Below are positions 35,007 through 47,181 of a stretch of DNA of 64,000 nt, piece by piece. Origin of the DNA: Rhizobium binae (lineage in GTDB: Bacteria; Pseudomonadota; Alphaproteobacteria; Rhizobiales; Rhizobiaceae); the NCBI RefSeq assembly GCF_017357225.1, contig NZ_CP071604.1:3103001-3167000 (forward strand), in the 5' to 3' direction. Within the stretch, counting starts at the first letter, position 1; each line of letters begins with the position of its first letter. Position numbers and translations under genes: made by a program. Below the pieces are notes generated by a model, which saw only the letters and a program-made list of their open reading frames with translations, was not told the DNA's origin and made no database searches.

Positions 35007-35300
35007 TTAGCTGAGCGAGCCGATGATCTCTCGATAGGCGGCCTCCGGGAACGCCTTCAGTGTCTGGGTGCGGACATTGCCGCCCATCGCCAGCGATAGG
35101 CCAAACCGCGCCATGACGGCATCGTCAGGCGCTTCGCAGACAGCCACCATGTCGTAGCCGCCCATCGTCAGAAAGAACTGGTTGAAAGAGCCGCCCATGT
35201 CGCCGAGCAGTTTCTTCGCCGCATCCAGCCGTTTTGACGAGTCGCGAACATTGCGCACACCTTGGTCCGTCCAGTTGATCAACACAATGTAAGTGGTCAT
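35007..35300 (-). CDS. GYD domain-containing protein
   Basis: This 97-residue protein has the GYD family core TTYIVLINWTDQGVRNVRDSSKRLDAAKKLL, then MGGYDMVAVCEAPDDAVMARFGLSLAMGGNVRTQTLKAF. The name motif GGYD is at about residues 47-50. Function unknown. The ATG at 35300 follows GGGAGG at normal spacing; the frame open to 35339 is not family-like. Confidence 0.9.
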   Translation of the reverse strand: MTTYIVLINWTDQGVRNVRDSSKRLDAAKKLLGDMGGSFNQFFLTMGGYDMVAVCEAPDDAVMARFGLSLAMGGNVRTQTLKAFPEAAYREIIGSLS

Positions 35301-35456
35301 TTTGCACCTCCCAACGGAGGATTCTCCCGACACGGGCATGCGTCGGTCCTCGCTCGCGCATCGCGATCGATTTCTTCCCCCGTGGCCGGACTATAATCTT
35401 GTCACCATAGAGGGACAACAAAGGCGTCGGGATCATTGGTATTAATCACAAAAGCA

Positions 35457-35495
35457 AAAGCCGGGCACAAAGCCCGAGGCACGAAGCCCGGCTTT
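35457..35495 (-). terminator. Intrinsic terminator of rpoD
   Basis: AAAGCCGGGC (35457-35466) pairs with GCCCGGCTTT (35486-35495). Read leftward it ends in GGCTTTTGCTTTTG. It lies 63 bases after the rpoD stop. Confidence 0.7.
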
Positions 35496-35557
35496 CCGAT
35501 CATGACGGCAATTGTCGAAGCCTCAGCTGTCGAGGAGCGAGCGCAGCTTGCAGGTTC

Positions 35558-37615
<2,058 letters not shown>

Positions 37616-38091
37616 TTATATCGTCGCCTTCCTGACGCTATCCAATCTCGCTACGGTGAATGGGCCGCCTCAGGGCCGGACGCGTCGCTCGCGCCGCCCT
37701 AGAATCACCTTTGCCCACCTAACGGGATGACATTTAAAGCCTGATTAACCATGATCGCCGGCACCGGACAGCAAAGCTTTTTTTGCTTTTGGAGTTCCGG
37801 CCATGGTTGCGCGATCCGCCTTGACCCAGTTCACCGTTTCAACAAGTCGAACGGTGATTCCTACATTTTTTGTTCTCGTCAAGCTTTTCCAGAAAAAAAG
37901 CTCACGAAATATCGGAAAAAGCCTTATCCACAGGCTTCGAACCGCGACTGCGATTGCGAACCTTATTTAAGAAGCGTCGAACAAAAGACAAGGGCAGCTT
38001 AGATTTTGCCCATCGCAGCAGTTGTTTCGGCCGTTTTTGCAGTTTTGCGGCGATATATTCGCCGGTTCCCGGCAGGCGCCATTCTCTGTTT
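37616..38091. other. rpoD upstream region
   Basis: These 476 bases contain no gene. A 7-T run at 37780-37786 and an AT-rich stretch at 37860-37970 could host rpoD promoters, but I see no convincing consensus pair. The hairpin-like AGCAAAGC-TTTTTTTGCTTT lies near 37770. Confidence 0.4.
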
Positions 38092-38439
38092 CTAATGCGC
38101 GGCCCCGTCATAGGCCGTCACCTTCAGCGCGCCGAGATCGATCGCCGGGATGCAGCGCAGATTGATCGACGCCATGGCAGCGCCGTTCGGCGCCGCCCCC
38201 TCGCCGAAGGGCGCAATACCGCACCTGGGGCAGAAGTGATGCCGGATGACATGCCTGTTGAAAGTATAGGTGGAGATATTCTCCTCAGGCGTCTTCAGCA
38301 CCAGATTCTCACGCGGCACGAAGGCCAGATGTCCGCCGCGCCGGCGGCAAAGCGAACAGTTGCAGTCGAGCGCCTCGGTGAACTCGCCTTCGACTTCGAA
38401 AGCAATATTGCCGCAATGGCAGCTGCCTTCATAAATCAT
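38092..38439 (-). CDS. GFA family protein (glutathione-dependent formaldehyde-activating-like)
   Basis: This 115-residue zinc-binding protein has CHCGNIAFEVEG (8-19), CNCSLCRRRGG (26-36) and FCPRCGIAPF (69-78), supplying the cysteines of the two zinc sites of the GFA fold. The namesake enzyme links glutathione and formaldehyde; most homologs are uncharacterised. It stands between tdh and rpoD, 10 bases from the tdh stop, in the same direction. Confidence 0.9.
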   Translation of the reverse strand: MIYEGSCHCGNIAFEVEGEFTEALDCNCSLCRRRGGHLAFVPRENLVLKTPEENISTYTFNRHVIRHHFCPRCGIAPFGEGAAPNGAAMASINLRCIPAIDLGALKVTAYDGAAH

Positions 38440-38449
38440 CGCGTCCTCC

Positions 38450-39487
38450 TCACATCCAATCCATGACGACTTTGCCGGAATTGCCTGACCGCATCGCCTC
38501 GAAGCCGTCGCGGAAATCGTCGATCTTGATGCGATGGGTGATGATGGGTGATAGATCGAGGCCGCCCTGGACGAAGGCGATCATCTTGTACCAGGTCTCG
38601 AACATCTCCCGGCCGTAGATGCCCTTGAGATTGAGCATTTTGAAGATCACCTTGTTCCAGTCGATCTCGAAGCCCGCCGGCGCAATGCCCAGAATGGCGA
38701 TCTTGCCGCCATTGTTCATCTTGTCGATCATGTCGCGGAAGGCGGGTGCGGCACCTGACATTTCAAGCCCGACGTCGAAACCCTCGGTCATGCCGATCGT
38801 CTTCATCACGTCGGCGAGATTTTCCTTCGACGCGTCGACGACATGGTCGATGCCGAGCTTGCGCGCCAGGTCGAGTCGATGCGGATTGATATCGGTGATG
38901 ACGACCTTGCGGGCGCCGGAACGTTTGGCGACGAGCGCGCCCATGATGCCGATCGGTCCGGCGCCGGTGACAAGGACGTCCTCGCCGACGAGATCGAAGG
39001 AGAGTGCCGTGTGCACGGCATTGCCGAACGGATCGAAGATCGCGGCGATCTCATCGGAAATATCATCGGGGATCGGCACGACATTGCTTTCGGGAATGCA
39101 GACGAACTCGCCGAACGAACCCGGACGGTTGACGCCGACGCCGAGTGTGTTGCGGCAGAGATGCCCCCTGCCCGCCCGGCAGTTGCGGCACTTGCCGCAG
39201 ACGATATGCCCCTCGCCGGAAACCCGCTCGCCGACATGATAGCGGGTGACGGCAGAGCCGATCTCGGCGATCTCGCCGCAAAATTCATGGCCGACGACCA
39301 TCGGCACCGGAATCGTCTTCTGCGCCCACTGGTCCCAGTTCCAGATATGCACGTCGGTGCCGCAGATCGCCGATTTCTTCACCCGGATCAGCACATCATT
39401 CGGCCCGACCTCCGGCACCGGCACATTCTCCATCCAGAGCCCGACCTCGGGCTTCGATTTGACCAGCGCCTTCATCATGTTCGACAT
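38450..39487 (-). CDS. tdh: L-threonine 3-dehydrogenase
   Basis: This 345-residue zinc-dependent medium-chain dehydrogenase oxidises L-threonine to 2-amino-3-oxobutanoate with NAD. Catalytic zinc ligands are visible in AICGTD (about 42) and GHEFCGE (about 67). Structural zinc cysteines are in [15 protein letters not shown] (about 97-111), and the NAD loop is [11 protein letters not shown] (about 172). Paired with kbl upstream in the usual threonine breakdown operon, but with a RIME-like repeat between them. Confidence 0.95.
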   Translation of the reverse strand: MSNMMKALVKSKPEVGLWMENVPVPEVGPNDVLIRVKKSAICGTDVHIWNWDQWAQKTIPVPMVVGHEFCGEIAEIGSAVTRYHVGERVSGEGHIVCGKCRNCRAGRGHLCRNTLGVGVNRPGSFGEFVCIPESNVVPIPDDISDEIAAIFDPFGNAVHTALSFDLVGEDVLVTGAGPIGIMGALVAKRSGARKVVITDINPHRLDLARKLGIDHVVDASKENLADVMKTIGMTEGFDVGLEMSGAAPAFRDMIDKMNNGGKIAILGIAPAGFEIDWNKVIFKMLNLKGIYGREMFETWYKMIAFVQGGLDLSPIITHRIKIDDFRDGFEAMRSGNSGKVVMDWM

Positions 39488-39524
39488 CGACTATATCCTG
39501 CCCTTGTTCTAGTGCCGGACCTTG

Positions 39525-39735
39525 CGACTCCCTCTTCTGCCCAGCGGGGAGAAGGTGCCCGTAGGGCGGATGAGGGAGCGACACGGCACACCATAGAGAC
39601 CTTACTTTATTTCCCACTTACCGCTCGAACGTCGCTTCGCTCCTTCCCCCTCAGCTGTCCTGTCGGACTAACCAGCGGCGAGCCGCCGGTCTCGCCCAGT
39701 CCTTCGGACCCCCGCTGGGAGAAGAGGAAGAGTGA
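39525..39735. repeat. RIME-like palindromic repeat pair between kbl and tdh
   Basis: CTCCCTCTTCTGCCCAGCGGGGAGAAGGTGCCCGTAGGGCGGATGAGGGAG at 39530-39580 has inverted ends. A second arm, CCTTCCCCCTCAGC … GGACCCCCGCTGGGAGAAGAGG, lies at 39645-39735. Its words are shared with 1228-1386 and 14309-14560. The 255-base gap has no gene. Confidence 0.7.
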
Positions 39736-39742
39736 GCTGCGC

Positions 39743-40930
39743 TCAAATCACACCCAACTCCCGCCCGGCCTCGGCAAAGGCCGCAATCGCCCGCTCGACA
39801 TCCGCCTTGGAATGCGCCGCCGACATCTGCGTGCGGATGCGGGCCTGCCCCTTCGGCACAACCGGGAACGAGAAGCCGATCACATAGATGCCCTTCTTCA
39901 GCATCAGGCCCGCCATATCCTGGGCAAGCTTGGCGTCGCCGAGCATGACCGGGATGATCGGATGGCCTTCGCCGGCGAGCGTGAAGCCGAGCCTGGTCAT
40001 CTCGCGGCGGAAAAGATCGGCATTGTCGGAAAGGCGCTTGCGCAAGGCGTCGCCGTTTTCGATCAGGTCGAACACTTTGAGAGAGGCAGCGGCAATAACG
40101 GGCGCCAGTGTGTTCGAGAACAGATAGGGCCGCGAGCGTTGCCGCAGCCATTCGACGACCTCGGCCTTCGCCGAGGTATAACCGCCCGAGGCGCCGCCGA
40201 GCGCCTTGCCGAGTGTGCCGGTGATGATATCGATCCGGCCCTCGACGCCGCAATGTTCGGCCGAGCCGCGGCCGTGCCTGCCGACGAAGCCGACGGCATG
40301 GCTGTCATCGACCATGACCATGGCGCCGTATTTCTCGGCGAGATCGCAGACCCCGCTCAGATTGGCGATGATGCCATCCATCGAGAAGACGCCGTCAGTG
40401 GCGATCAGCTTGAAGCGGCTACCTTCGGCCTTCTTCAATTCCTCTTCGAGCGCCGCCATGTCGTTGTTCGCGTAACGGAAGCGCTTGGCCTTCGACAGCC
40501 TGACGCCGTCGATGATCGAGGCATGGTTCAGCGCATCCGAAATGATCGCGTCCTCTTCGGAAAGCAGCGTCTCGAACAGGCCGCCATTGGCGTCGAAGCA
40601 AGAGGAATAGAGGATCGTGTCTTCCATGCCGAGGAAGGAGGAAATGCGCGCTTCGAGCTGCTTATGCTCCTCCTGCGTGCCGCAGATGAAGCGCACCGAA
40701 GCCATGCCATAGCCGTAGCGGTCGAGCGCCTGCTTGCCCGCCTCGGCCAATTCCTCATTGTCGGCAAGGCCGAGATAATTGTTGGCGCAGAAATTCAGCA
40801 CCCGCTCGCCGGTCGAAATCGCAATCTCGCCCCCTTGCTTGGAACTGATGACCCGTTCGGATTTATAGAGCCCGGCATCCTTCAGCGCCGAAATCTCGGC
40901 GCGGAGATGGGAGAGAAATGGCGAGGTCAT
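39743..40930 (-). CDS. kbl: 2-amino-3-ketobutyrate CoA ligase (glycine C-acetyltransferase)
   Basis: This 395-residue PLP enzyme of the alpha-oxoamine synthase family splits 2-amino-3-oxobutanoate with CoA into glycine and acetyl-CoA. The Schiff-base lysine is in [17 protein letters not shown] (about 237-253). The [15 protein letters not shown] motif (about 207-221) contacts the cofactor. N-terminal [13 protein letters not shown] is typical. It acts after Tdh. Tandem with tdh at 38450. Confidence 0.96.
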   Translation of the reverse strand: MTSPFLSHLRAEISALKDAGLYKSERVISSKQGGEIAISTGERVLNFCANNYLGLADNEELAEAGKQALDRYGYGMASVRFICGTQEEHKQLEARISSFLGMEDTILYSSCFDANGGLFETLLSEEDAIISDALNHASIIDGVRLSKAKRFRYANNDMAALEEELKKAEGSRFKLIATDGVFSMDGIIANLSGVCDLAEKYGAMVMVDDSHAVGFVGRHGRGSAEHCGVEGRIDIITGTLGKALGGASGGYTSAKAEVVEWLRQRSRPYLFSNTLAPVIAAASLKVFDLIENGDALRKRLSDNADLFRREMTRLGFTLAGEGHPIIPVMLGDAKLAQDMAGLMLKKGIYVIGFSFPVVPKGQARIRTQMSAAHSKADVERAIAAFAEAGRELGVI

Positions 40931-41035
40931 GGGCGGCCCTTCCTGATGTTTTTATAGTTTTCGGGTTAGCATATCGCCATCGCCTTGTCTTGTTCAGCGC
41001 TGGGCCGAGATCGGCAGGAACATCGGCCGATCCGC

Positions 41036-42901
41036 TCAATCGTCATGCGCCAGGATGATCTCCAGGAAGGCGTCGCCATAGCGTTCGAGCTTCGCCTGCC
41101 CGACGCCCGATATGGCGAGCAGTTCCTTGCGGCTGCGCGGCCGTTCCGTGGCGAAGGCGATGAGCGTCGTATCGGGAAAGACGACATAGGGCGGCACGCC
41201 AAGCGATTTGGCGATCGCCATGCGCTCGGCCCGCAACGCCTCGAACAGACTGCCGTCGGCGCCCGACAGCGCCGATTTGCGCTCGCTGCGCTCCGCTTTC
41301 TTCGCGCGCCGTTCCGAGGCAGGCCGGTCCTTGCGGAAGAATACCTGTCGCTCGCGCTTGAACACGGCGCGCGCTTCCGGCTCCAATTTAAGCGCCCCAT
41401 AGGCATCGTGATCGACCCGGATCAGCCCCATGGCGAGCAATTGCCGCCAGACAGACTGCCAGGTCCGCGCCGGAATGTCCTTGCCGGCGCCGAAGACGGG
41501 CATATCGACATGGCCGAAACGCTCGGTCTTCTCGTTGACATTGCCGACGAGCACGTCGATGACGTGGCCGGCGCCGAAACGCTCGCCGGTGCGATAGATG
41601 GCAGCCAGCGCCTTGATCGCCGCTTCCGTGCCGTCCCAGGTCTCGACCGGCTTCAGGCAGGTGTCGCAATTGCCGCACTGGCCGGCGTGGGCCTCCCCGA
41701 AATGGGCCAGGATTGCCTGCCGCCGGCAGGAGGCGGTCTCGCAGATCGCCAGCAAGGCATTGAGCTTGGCGCGCTCGACCCGCTTGATCTCCACGGCGGC
41801 ATTGCCCTCGTCGATCATCCGGCCGCGCTGAATGACGTCGGCCATGCCATAGGCCATCCAGACCTCCGACGGCAGGCCGTCGCGGCCGGCGCGCCCGGTC
41901 TCCTGGTAATAGGCTTCGACCGAACCCGGCAGGTCGAGATGGGCGACGTAACGCACATTCGGTTTGTCGATGCCCATGCCGAAGGCGACGGTGGCAACCA
42001 GGCAGAGGTTCTCTTCCTTCAGGAAGGCATCCTGATGGGCGTCACGAAGCGCCCGGTCCATGCCGGCATGATAAGGCAGTGCGCGAATCCCCTGCCCGTT
42101 CAGCCAGTCGGTCGTATCCTCGACCTTGGCGCGCGACAGGCAATAGACGATGCCGCTGTCGCCCTTATGGTCTGACAGGAAGCGCAGAAGCTGCTGGCGA
42201 GGCTGATCGCGCTCGACGATCTCATAGCTGATGTTGGGACGATCGAAGCTGGTGGTGAAGATCTCGGCAGCGTCGAGCCCCAGCCGCTCGACGATATCGT
42301 CGCGCGTATGCGGATCAGCCGTTGCCGTCAGCGCAATCCTGGGCACACCGGGATATTGATCGCCGAGCCGGCCGAGCTCACGATATTCCGGCCGGAAATC
42401 ATGCCCCCATTGCGAAACGCAATGGGCCTCGTCGATCGCAAACAGCGCGATCTTCTCGTTGGCGATCAGCTCGCGGAAGCCGTCCGTGAGGATGCGCTCC
42501 GGCGTCACATAGAGAAGGTCGAGCCTGCCGCCCGAAAGCGCGCGGCGGACCTCGACGAATTCTTCGCGCGACAGCGACGAATTGAGTGCGGCGGCGCGAA
42601 TGCCGAGCTGCTTCATCGCCTCCACCTGATCGCGCATCAGCGCAATCAGCGGCGAAACAACGATGCCGACGCCTTCGCGGCAGAGCGCCGGGATCTGGAA
42701 GCACAGTGATTTGCCCGCGCCTGTCGGAAAGAGCACCACCGCATCGCCGCCCGACACGACATGCTCGATCACCTGCTGCTGCTTGCCGCGAAAGGAGGAG
42801 TAACCGTAGATCTGCTGCAAAACCCCGAGCGGCGAGCGGCCGGCGGAAAACAGCGCATCGGCAGCGGAAAAGCCGGCTTCGTTCCGTTCGGTCAGCGACA
42901 T
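41036..42901 (-). CDS. recQ: ATP-dependent DNA helicase RecQ
   Basis: This 621-residue RecQ helicase has Walker A PTGAGKS (about residues 60-66) and DEAH box [24 protein letters not shown] (about 151-174). Helicase motif VI is [14 protein letters not shown] (about 330), then the zinc-binding RQC ([17 protein letters not shown] … CGNCDTC) and a C-terminal HRDC domain (about 540-615). Its ATG overlaps the dnaG stop by one base (TGATG), so it is translated with primase. Repairs stalled forks and recombination intermediates. Confidence 0.97.
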   Translation of the reverse strand: MSLTERNEAGFSAADALFSAGRSPLGVLQQIYGYSSFRGKQQQVIEHVVSGGDAVVLFPTGAGKSLCFQIPALCREGVGIVVSPLIALMRDQVEAMKQLGIRAAALNSSLSREEFVEVRRALSGGRLDLLYVTPERILTDGFRELIANEKIALFAIDEAHCVSQWGHDFRPEYRELGRLGDQYPGVPRIALTATADPHTRDDIVERLGLDAAEIFTTSFDRPNISYEIVERDQPRQQLLRFLSDHKGDSGIVYCLSRAKVEDTTDWLNGQGIRALPYHAGMDRALRDAHQDAFLKEENLCLVATVAFGMGIDKPNVRYVAHLDLPGSVEAYYQETGRAGRDGLPSEVWMAYGMADVIQRGRMIDEGNAAVEIKRVERAKLNALLAICETASCRRQAILAHFGEAHAGQCGNCDTCLKPVETWDGTEAAIKALAAIYRTGERFGAGHVIDVLVGNVNEKTERFGHVDMPVFGAGKDIPARTWQSVWRQLLAMGLIRVDHDAYGALKLEPEARAVFKRERQVFFRKDRPASERRAKKAERSERKSALSGADGSLFEALRAERMAIAKSLGVPPYVVFPDTTLIAFATERPRSRKELLAISGVGQAKLERYGDAFLEIILAHDD

Positions 42902-44901
42902 CAGTGGTTCGCCGCCCCTTTGACGCGGCCGGAAAGCACGCCGAAGCCGTCGATGATCGCCTCCTGGTTCTCGAGGCGCACGCCTTCCAGATGCACTTCC
43001 TGCTGGGCCCGTATCAGCTGAACGATCGCCTCGCCGTCGCCGGCTTCAGTGGCCAGCGCAATCTCGCGTTCGAGCTCCATCTTCTGTCGACGCAGCGCCT
43101 TTGCCCGTTTGTGGAAGGCGAGCGCCTGGCGGTAACCCTCACGCGCATCCTCCATCGCCGCCTCCTCCGTCGCCGTCCAGAGCCTGGCATTGCGCACTTG
43201 CTGGTCGAGGCTCTTGATCAGCGGACCGAAGCCTTCGAATTCCAGCCGTTCGGTCAGATAGTCGCGCGTCAGATGCGGGCCGGCAACGGCGGCCGCTGCC
43301 CCAAGCACCGCCGACCACAACCGTTGCAGCTCGCGGCTGTCATATTCGATCGCGGCGATCTCGTCATAATCGTCGATCATCAGCGCCGGATGATTGACGA
43401 TGGTGAGCGCCAGCACGCTTTCGCGCAGCGCCGTATTGTCCCGGTGGCCACGCACGGGGCCCGAGCGGGCAAGCCGGTCGGAAATCAGGCTCGGGCTTTT
43501 CGGCCCTGCCTTGCCGGCATTGTCGCGGCCGGCCCGGGAATTGCCGCCGAAACCGCGCCGCTCGCCATTGTTGCGGCTTTGGAACTGCGGCTGGAAGAAG
43601 GCGTTCAGCCGGTCGCGAATATCCTGCTGGTAATGACGGCGCACATTCTCGTCGGCGATGACGGCCACGAGCTGCTTCAGCCGCGCCTCGAGCTCGGCGC
43701 GCGCCTCGGGCGTGTCGAATTTGCCGGTGTTGATCTCCCGGCTCCACAGCATCTCCGAAAGCGGCTTTGCCTGGCTCATCACCTTGTCGAACGGCGCGCG
43801 GCCCTCATCGCGCACGAGATCATCAGGGTCCTTGCCGTCGGGCAGAAGCGCGAAGCGGACCGAGCGCCCGGGCTTCAGATGCGGCAGCGCCAGTTCGGCG
43901 GCGCGATTGGCGGCGCGGATGCCGGCGCCGTCGCCATCGAAGCAGAGCACCGGCTGCGGCACCATCTTCCAGAGCAGCTCGAGCTGGTTCTCGGTGAGCG
44001 CCGTGCCGAGCGGCGCGACCGCGTTCTCGATACCCGCCTGGTGCAGCGCGATCACGTCCATATAGCCTTCAACGGCAATGATCGTGCCGCTCGCATTGTC
44101 GTTCTGCTGATCGCCGCGGCCCGGCCCCTGGATGGCGCGGCGCGCGCGGGCGAAATTGTAGAGCACATTGCCCTTGTGGAAGAGCTCCGTCTCGTTGGAG
44201 TTCAGATATTTCGCCGGCGCATCTGATGACATTGCGCGTCCGCCGAAGGCGATCACCTTTTCCCGCGACGAGAGGATCGGGAACATGATGCGGTCGCGGA
44301 AGCGATCATAGGAAACCGGCACGTCCTCATGCACAACAAGGCCGCAGGCTTCGATCTGCTCCTTCGAGACGCCCTTGCCGGCGAGAAATTCCTTGAGCGC
44401 ATTGCGGCTGTCGGGCGCATAGCCGAGGCGGAAGGTCTCGATGGTGCGCCCGGTCAGCCCGCGATCGCGCAGATAGGCGCGCGCCTTCGCGCCATTGGCT
44501 GTCTGCAGCTGGTCCTGAAAGAAGGCCGTCGCCATTTCCATGACGTCGAGCAGCGAGCCGCGCTCCTTCTCGCGCTTTTCCATGACAGGATCGGCAAGCG
44601 GCATCGGCACGCCGGCCATATCGGCGATCTGCTGCACCGCCTCGGGAAAACTCAGGCCTTCGAGCTCGGTGAGGAAGCGGAAATGGTCACCGGTGACGCC
44701 GCAGCCGAAGCAGTGATAGCGGCCCTTCCGGTCCTCGCAGTGGAAGCTCGGCGACTTCTCGCCGTGGAACGGGCAGCAGGCCCAGTAATCGCCGCGCGAC
44801 ACATTGGTCTTGCGCTTGTCCCAGCTCACACGGCGCGCGATCACGTTCGAAATCGGAACGCGGTCACGGATCTCATCGAGAAAGGTGTTGGAAAAGCGCA
44901 T
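42901..44901 (-). CDS. dnaG: DNA primase
   Basis: This 666-residue primase has an N-terminal zinc ribbon ([27 protein letters not shown], about 42-68). The RNA polymerase core with a Toprim domain is at about 260-345 ([28 protein letters not shown]). A C-terminal DnaB-interaction region is about 530-660. Synthesises RNA primers at the fork. Its stop overlaps the recQ start. Genes rpoD and dnaG are normally closely linked in this class. Confidence 0.98.
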   Translation of the reverse strand: MRFSNTFLDEIRDRVPISNVIARRVSWDKRKTNVSRGDYWACCPFHGEKSPSFHCEDRKGRYHCFGCGVTGDHFRFLTELEGLSFPEAVQQIADMAGVPMPLADPVMEKREKERGSLLDVMEMATAFFQDQLQTANGAKARAYLRDRGLTGRTIETFRLGYAPDSRNALKEFLAGKGVSKEQIEACGLVVHEDVPVSYDRFRDRIMFPILSSREKVIAFGGRAMSSDAPAKYLNSNETELFHKGNVLYNFARARRAIQGPGRGDQQNDNASGTIIAVEGYMDVIALHQAGIENAVAPLGTALTENQLELLWKMVPQPVLCFDGDGAGIRAANRAAELALPHLKPGRSVRFALLPDGKDPDDLVRDEGRAPFDKVMSQAKPLSEMLWSREINTGKFDTPEARAELEARLKQLVAVIADENVRRHYQQDIRDRLNAFFQPQFQSRNNGERRGFGGNSRAGRDNAGKAGPKSPSLISDRLARSGPVRGHRDNTALRESVLALTIVNHPALMIDDYDEIAAIEYDSRELQRLWSAVLGAAAAVAGPHLTRDYLTERLEFEGFGPLIKSLDQQVRNARLWTATEEAAMEDAREGYRQALAFHKRAKALRRQKMELEREIALATEAGDGEAIVQLIRAQQEVHLEGVRLENQEAIIDGFGVLSGRVKGAANH

Positions 44902-45572
44902 TTATACCTCTTGGCCAACCTCCATATAATCTGCTTTGTCGTACCATGCCACGAAACTTGTCACGAAAACCCGCTATTCACAGGCAAGGGCACCCGTCTC
45001 CGATTGCGTCGGTTATCCAATCAAAAACACGTTATCGCCCCTGCGACAGGGGTGCGACATTATTGTCCTCGCAACGCCGAAATTCAGCCCACGCCAAAGC
45101 CAGAGTAACGATACCCGCCTTTTGCCTGACTTGAATAAATCGTTTTAAAACAAATTATTGTCGCCGGCTGTAACCGGCGGCGCTCATCCCCGCGCCGCCT
45201 GTCGAGCCTCCCCTTCGGCACCTCCAAAACCGACATTTCCGGCAATCATTATATTTTTGTAATTTGAATGGGCTGCCGCACCGCAATAAGTTCGATCTCA
45301 ACAAAGCGATCCCCGAGCGAAGCACCATCCCTACCCCCGGCGCCGCTTCGCAAGGGTGCCTTTGCAAATACCCTCCGGCTTGGGCTTCGGCCCTGCGTGC
45401 CGGCGGAAGCAAAGTGCAAGAAGGCAGGAGCGCCCCCAGCTCCTGCCTTCTTAAATTTTTGGCTTTTCCTGATACAAATTCCCTTTTAAAATTAACCGAC
45501 TATTGACAAACCCGTTGACATCAAGCGCTTGCGTGGAGGAAGTATGGGCCGACTTTCCTGGACCCCTTCCCC
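44902..45572. other. 671-base gene-free region with hairpins
   Basis: No protein gene is supported. CGCCGG-CTGTAA-CCGGCG lies at 45162-45179. An AT-rich TTATATTTTTGTAATTTG stretch lies near 45248-45265, and a perfect 14-bp hairpin at 45418-45452. The segment from about 45265 to 45460 could be a rightward small RNA ending in that hairpin; this is inference. Confidence 0.5.
45418..45452 (+). terminator. Strong 14-bp perfect terminator hairpin
   Basis: AAGAAGGCAGGAGC (45418-45431) is the exact inverse of GCTCCTGCCTTCTT (45439-45452), with a 7-base loop GCCCCCA. The sequence after it is AAATTTTTGG. No upstream rightward gene ends nearby, so it implies an unannotated transcript. Confidence 0.75.
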
Positions 45573-46457
45573 ATGGCCTTTACCGCTGAAACTCTCACAG
45601 CGGACGATCGCTTTTTCGCGGCGATCCTCCACTGCGCCGATCAGATGCTCGCGATCTATCGTGAGAGCCCGCGCATCGCCTCGATTTTCGCTGCACAGCA
45701 ACGCTGGCTGATGGCCCATGCCGGCTTCGCGCTTCATTATGGCCACCCCGACTATGAGAAGAGCGGCCTCTATTCCGGCCGCTTCGTCGATTTTGCGGTC
45801 AAGAACGACATCGCCAGCCGCAACACGGCCGCCGCCTTCATGCAGGAAATGCTGGCCTATCGCTTCCTGCGTCCGGCGCCTGGTGCAAACAAGCGCACAC
45901 GCTATCTGGAACCCACCGAAATCGCCGAGCAGCACTTCACCCGATGGCTCGTCACCCACATGATGATCCTCGACCACCTCGACGGCGGCGAGCGCGCCGA
46001 GAAGATCGCTGCCGCCCCCGCGGCGATGATGGCAGCGATCCAGCCGCGCATCGCAAAAGCGATCATCGGAAGCCAGGCGGTGCGTAGTCCAGGCCCCACC
46101 TTCAACCTCTTCAACTGGGCAAATTCCGGCGGACTGGTGATGGACTACCTGATCTCGCGCCTTCCGGGTTTTCCCCCGACAGCCGAGCGCGTCGCGATCG
46201 GCCCCCTGTCGCTGCGGGAACTCCGCGAACGGTTCATGATATCGAACACACATCTGAAGCGGCTTCTGACGCAGGCCGCGACCATGGAAAGCGTCGGCTG
46301 GACCGAACCTTCCCGCAAGGGCGACTTCTGGCTGTCACGCCGCTTCATCCTTGAATATTGGAATTATCAGGCGTCGAAATTCGCCATCGTCGATGCTGCC
46401 GCCGAGGCGGTGCTGGGGCCTGCGGTCCTCGACGAACCGCAGGCGAGACGGGTCTGA
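45573..46457 (+). CDS. Hypothetical protein with winged-helix-like C-terminus
   Basis: This 294-residue soluble protein is alpha-rich. Residues about 200-270 (IGPLSLRELRERFMISNTHLKRLLTQAATMESVGWTEPSRKGDFWLSRRFILEYWNYQ) look like a winged helix with a MarR-like recognition helix ISNTHLKRLLTQAATM. I do not recognise a named family. Convergent with the YqeY gene, one base from its stop. Probably a transcriptional regulator, but target and ligand are unknown. Confidence 0.6.
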   Translation: MAFTAETLTADDRFFAAILHCADQMLAIYRESPRIASIFAAQQRWLMAHAGFALHYGHPDYEKSGLYSGRFVDFAVKNDIASRNTAAAFMQEMLAYRFLRPAPGANKRTRYLEPTEIAEQHFTRWLVTHMMILDHLDGGERAEKIAAAPAAMMAAIQPRIAKAIIGSQAVRSPGPTFNLFNWANSGGLVMDYLISRLPGFPPTAERVAIGPLSLRELRERFMISNTHLKRLLTQAATMESVGWTEPSRKGDFWLSRRFILEYWNYQASKFAIVDAAAEAVLGPAVLDEPQARRV

Positions 46458-46458
46458 A

Positions 46459-46911
46459 TTAGTTCAGCAGTTCCTTGACGGTCGCCGACGCCTTGGCGAA
46501 ATCCATCTGGCCGGCATAACGCTCCTTGAGCGCTGCCATCACCTTGCCCATGTCCTTGGCGCCGACAGCACCAGTCTCGGCGATGATCGCCGAGACGTTG
46601 GCACGCACTTCGCTCTCCGACAGCTGCTTCGGCATGAAATCCTGGATGACGGTGATTTCGGCGCGCTCCTTGGCGGCGAGTTCCGGCCGGGAATTCTCCT
46701 CGTAGATCTTGGCCGATTCGTCGCGCTGCTTCACCATCTTGGCAAGAATCTGCAGGATTTCGTCGTCGCTCGCCTGCTCCTTGCCGGCGCCGCGATTGGC
46801 GATATCGCGATCCTTGATCGCGGCCTGAATCAGCCGGACGGTAGAAAGCCGCTCCGAATCCTTGGCCTTCATCGCCTCTTTCAGCTGGGTGGCGAGTTGA
46901 TCGCGCAGCAT
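46459..46911 (-). CDS. GatB/YqeY domain-containing protein
   Basis: This 150-residue protein is of the YqeY family, related to the tail of the Asp/Glu-tRNA amidotransferase subunit GatB. MLRDQLATQLKEAMKAKDSERLSTVRLIQAAIKDRDI opens it and KAMSEIDKVMAAL-like helices follow, with ending DMGKVMAALKERYAGQMDFAKASATVKELL. Role unknown, tRNA binding inferred. Lies divergent from carA, which in many rhizobia is its neighbour. Confidence 0.92.
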   Translation of the reverse strand: MLRDQLATQLKEAMKAKDSERLSTVRLIQAAIKDRDIANRGAGKEQASDDEILQILAKMVKQRDESAKIYEENSRPELAAKERAEITVIQDFMPKQLSESEVRANVSAIIAETGAVGAKDMGKVMAALKERYAGQMDFAKASATVKELLN

Positions 46912-47028
46912 GGTCTCTTCTCCGTTTTTGATGCCGTTTCATAAACCACGCCGATGCAACGGATCAAATAAATTGCGCGATCGGCGAGATAAAGAGCAGG
47001 AAAACGGCCGTAATCCCGGTTACAAAGA

Positions 47029-47057
47029 TTGACGCTCAGCGTTTGCGTGGCTATCTA
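47029..47057 (+). promoter_or_regulatory. Sigma-70-type promoter of carA
   Basis: TTGACG (47029-47034) and TATCTA (47052-47057) are 17 bases apart, close to the rhizobial TTGAC…TAT pattern. It lies 125 bases before the carA start and points right. Confidence 0.55.
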
Positions 47058-47181
47058 CCGCCACCTGCACCAAAATTCGTGATCAGGACTGAAGCGCGCG
47101 GCATTGCCGTGCCCAGACGCCTGCGAGATCAAATGGCAGCCAGCGCGGCAACGCGCATCGGCCGCCGGAAACGGGATGAAG

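Noticed and set aside
38843..42175. Rightward frames of 704 and 396 residues opposite tdh, kbl and recQ
   Set aside because: Same shadow pattern; the leftward genes have complete, motif-rich family matches.
45264..45506. Small rightward protein ending after the 45418-45452 hairpin
   Set aside because: The frame runs through a strong terminator and its residues are unstructured-looking; an RNA is the better explanation.
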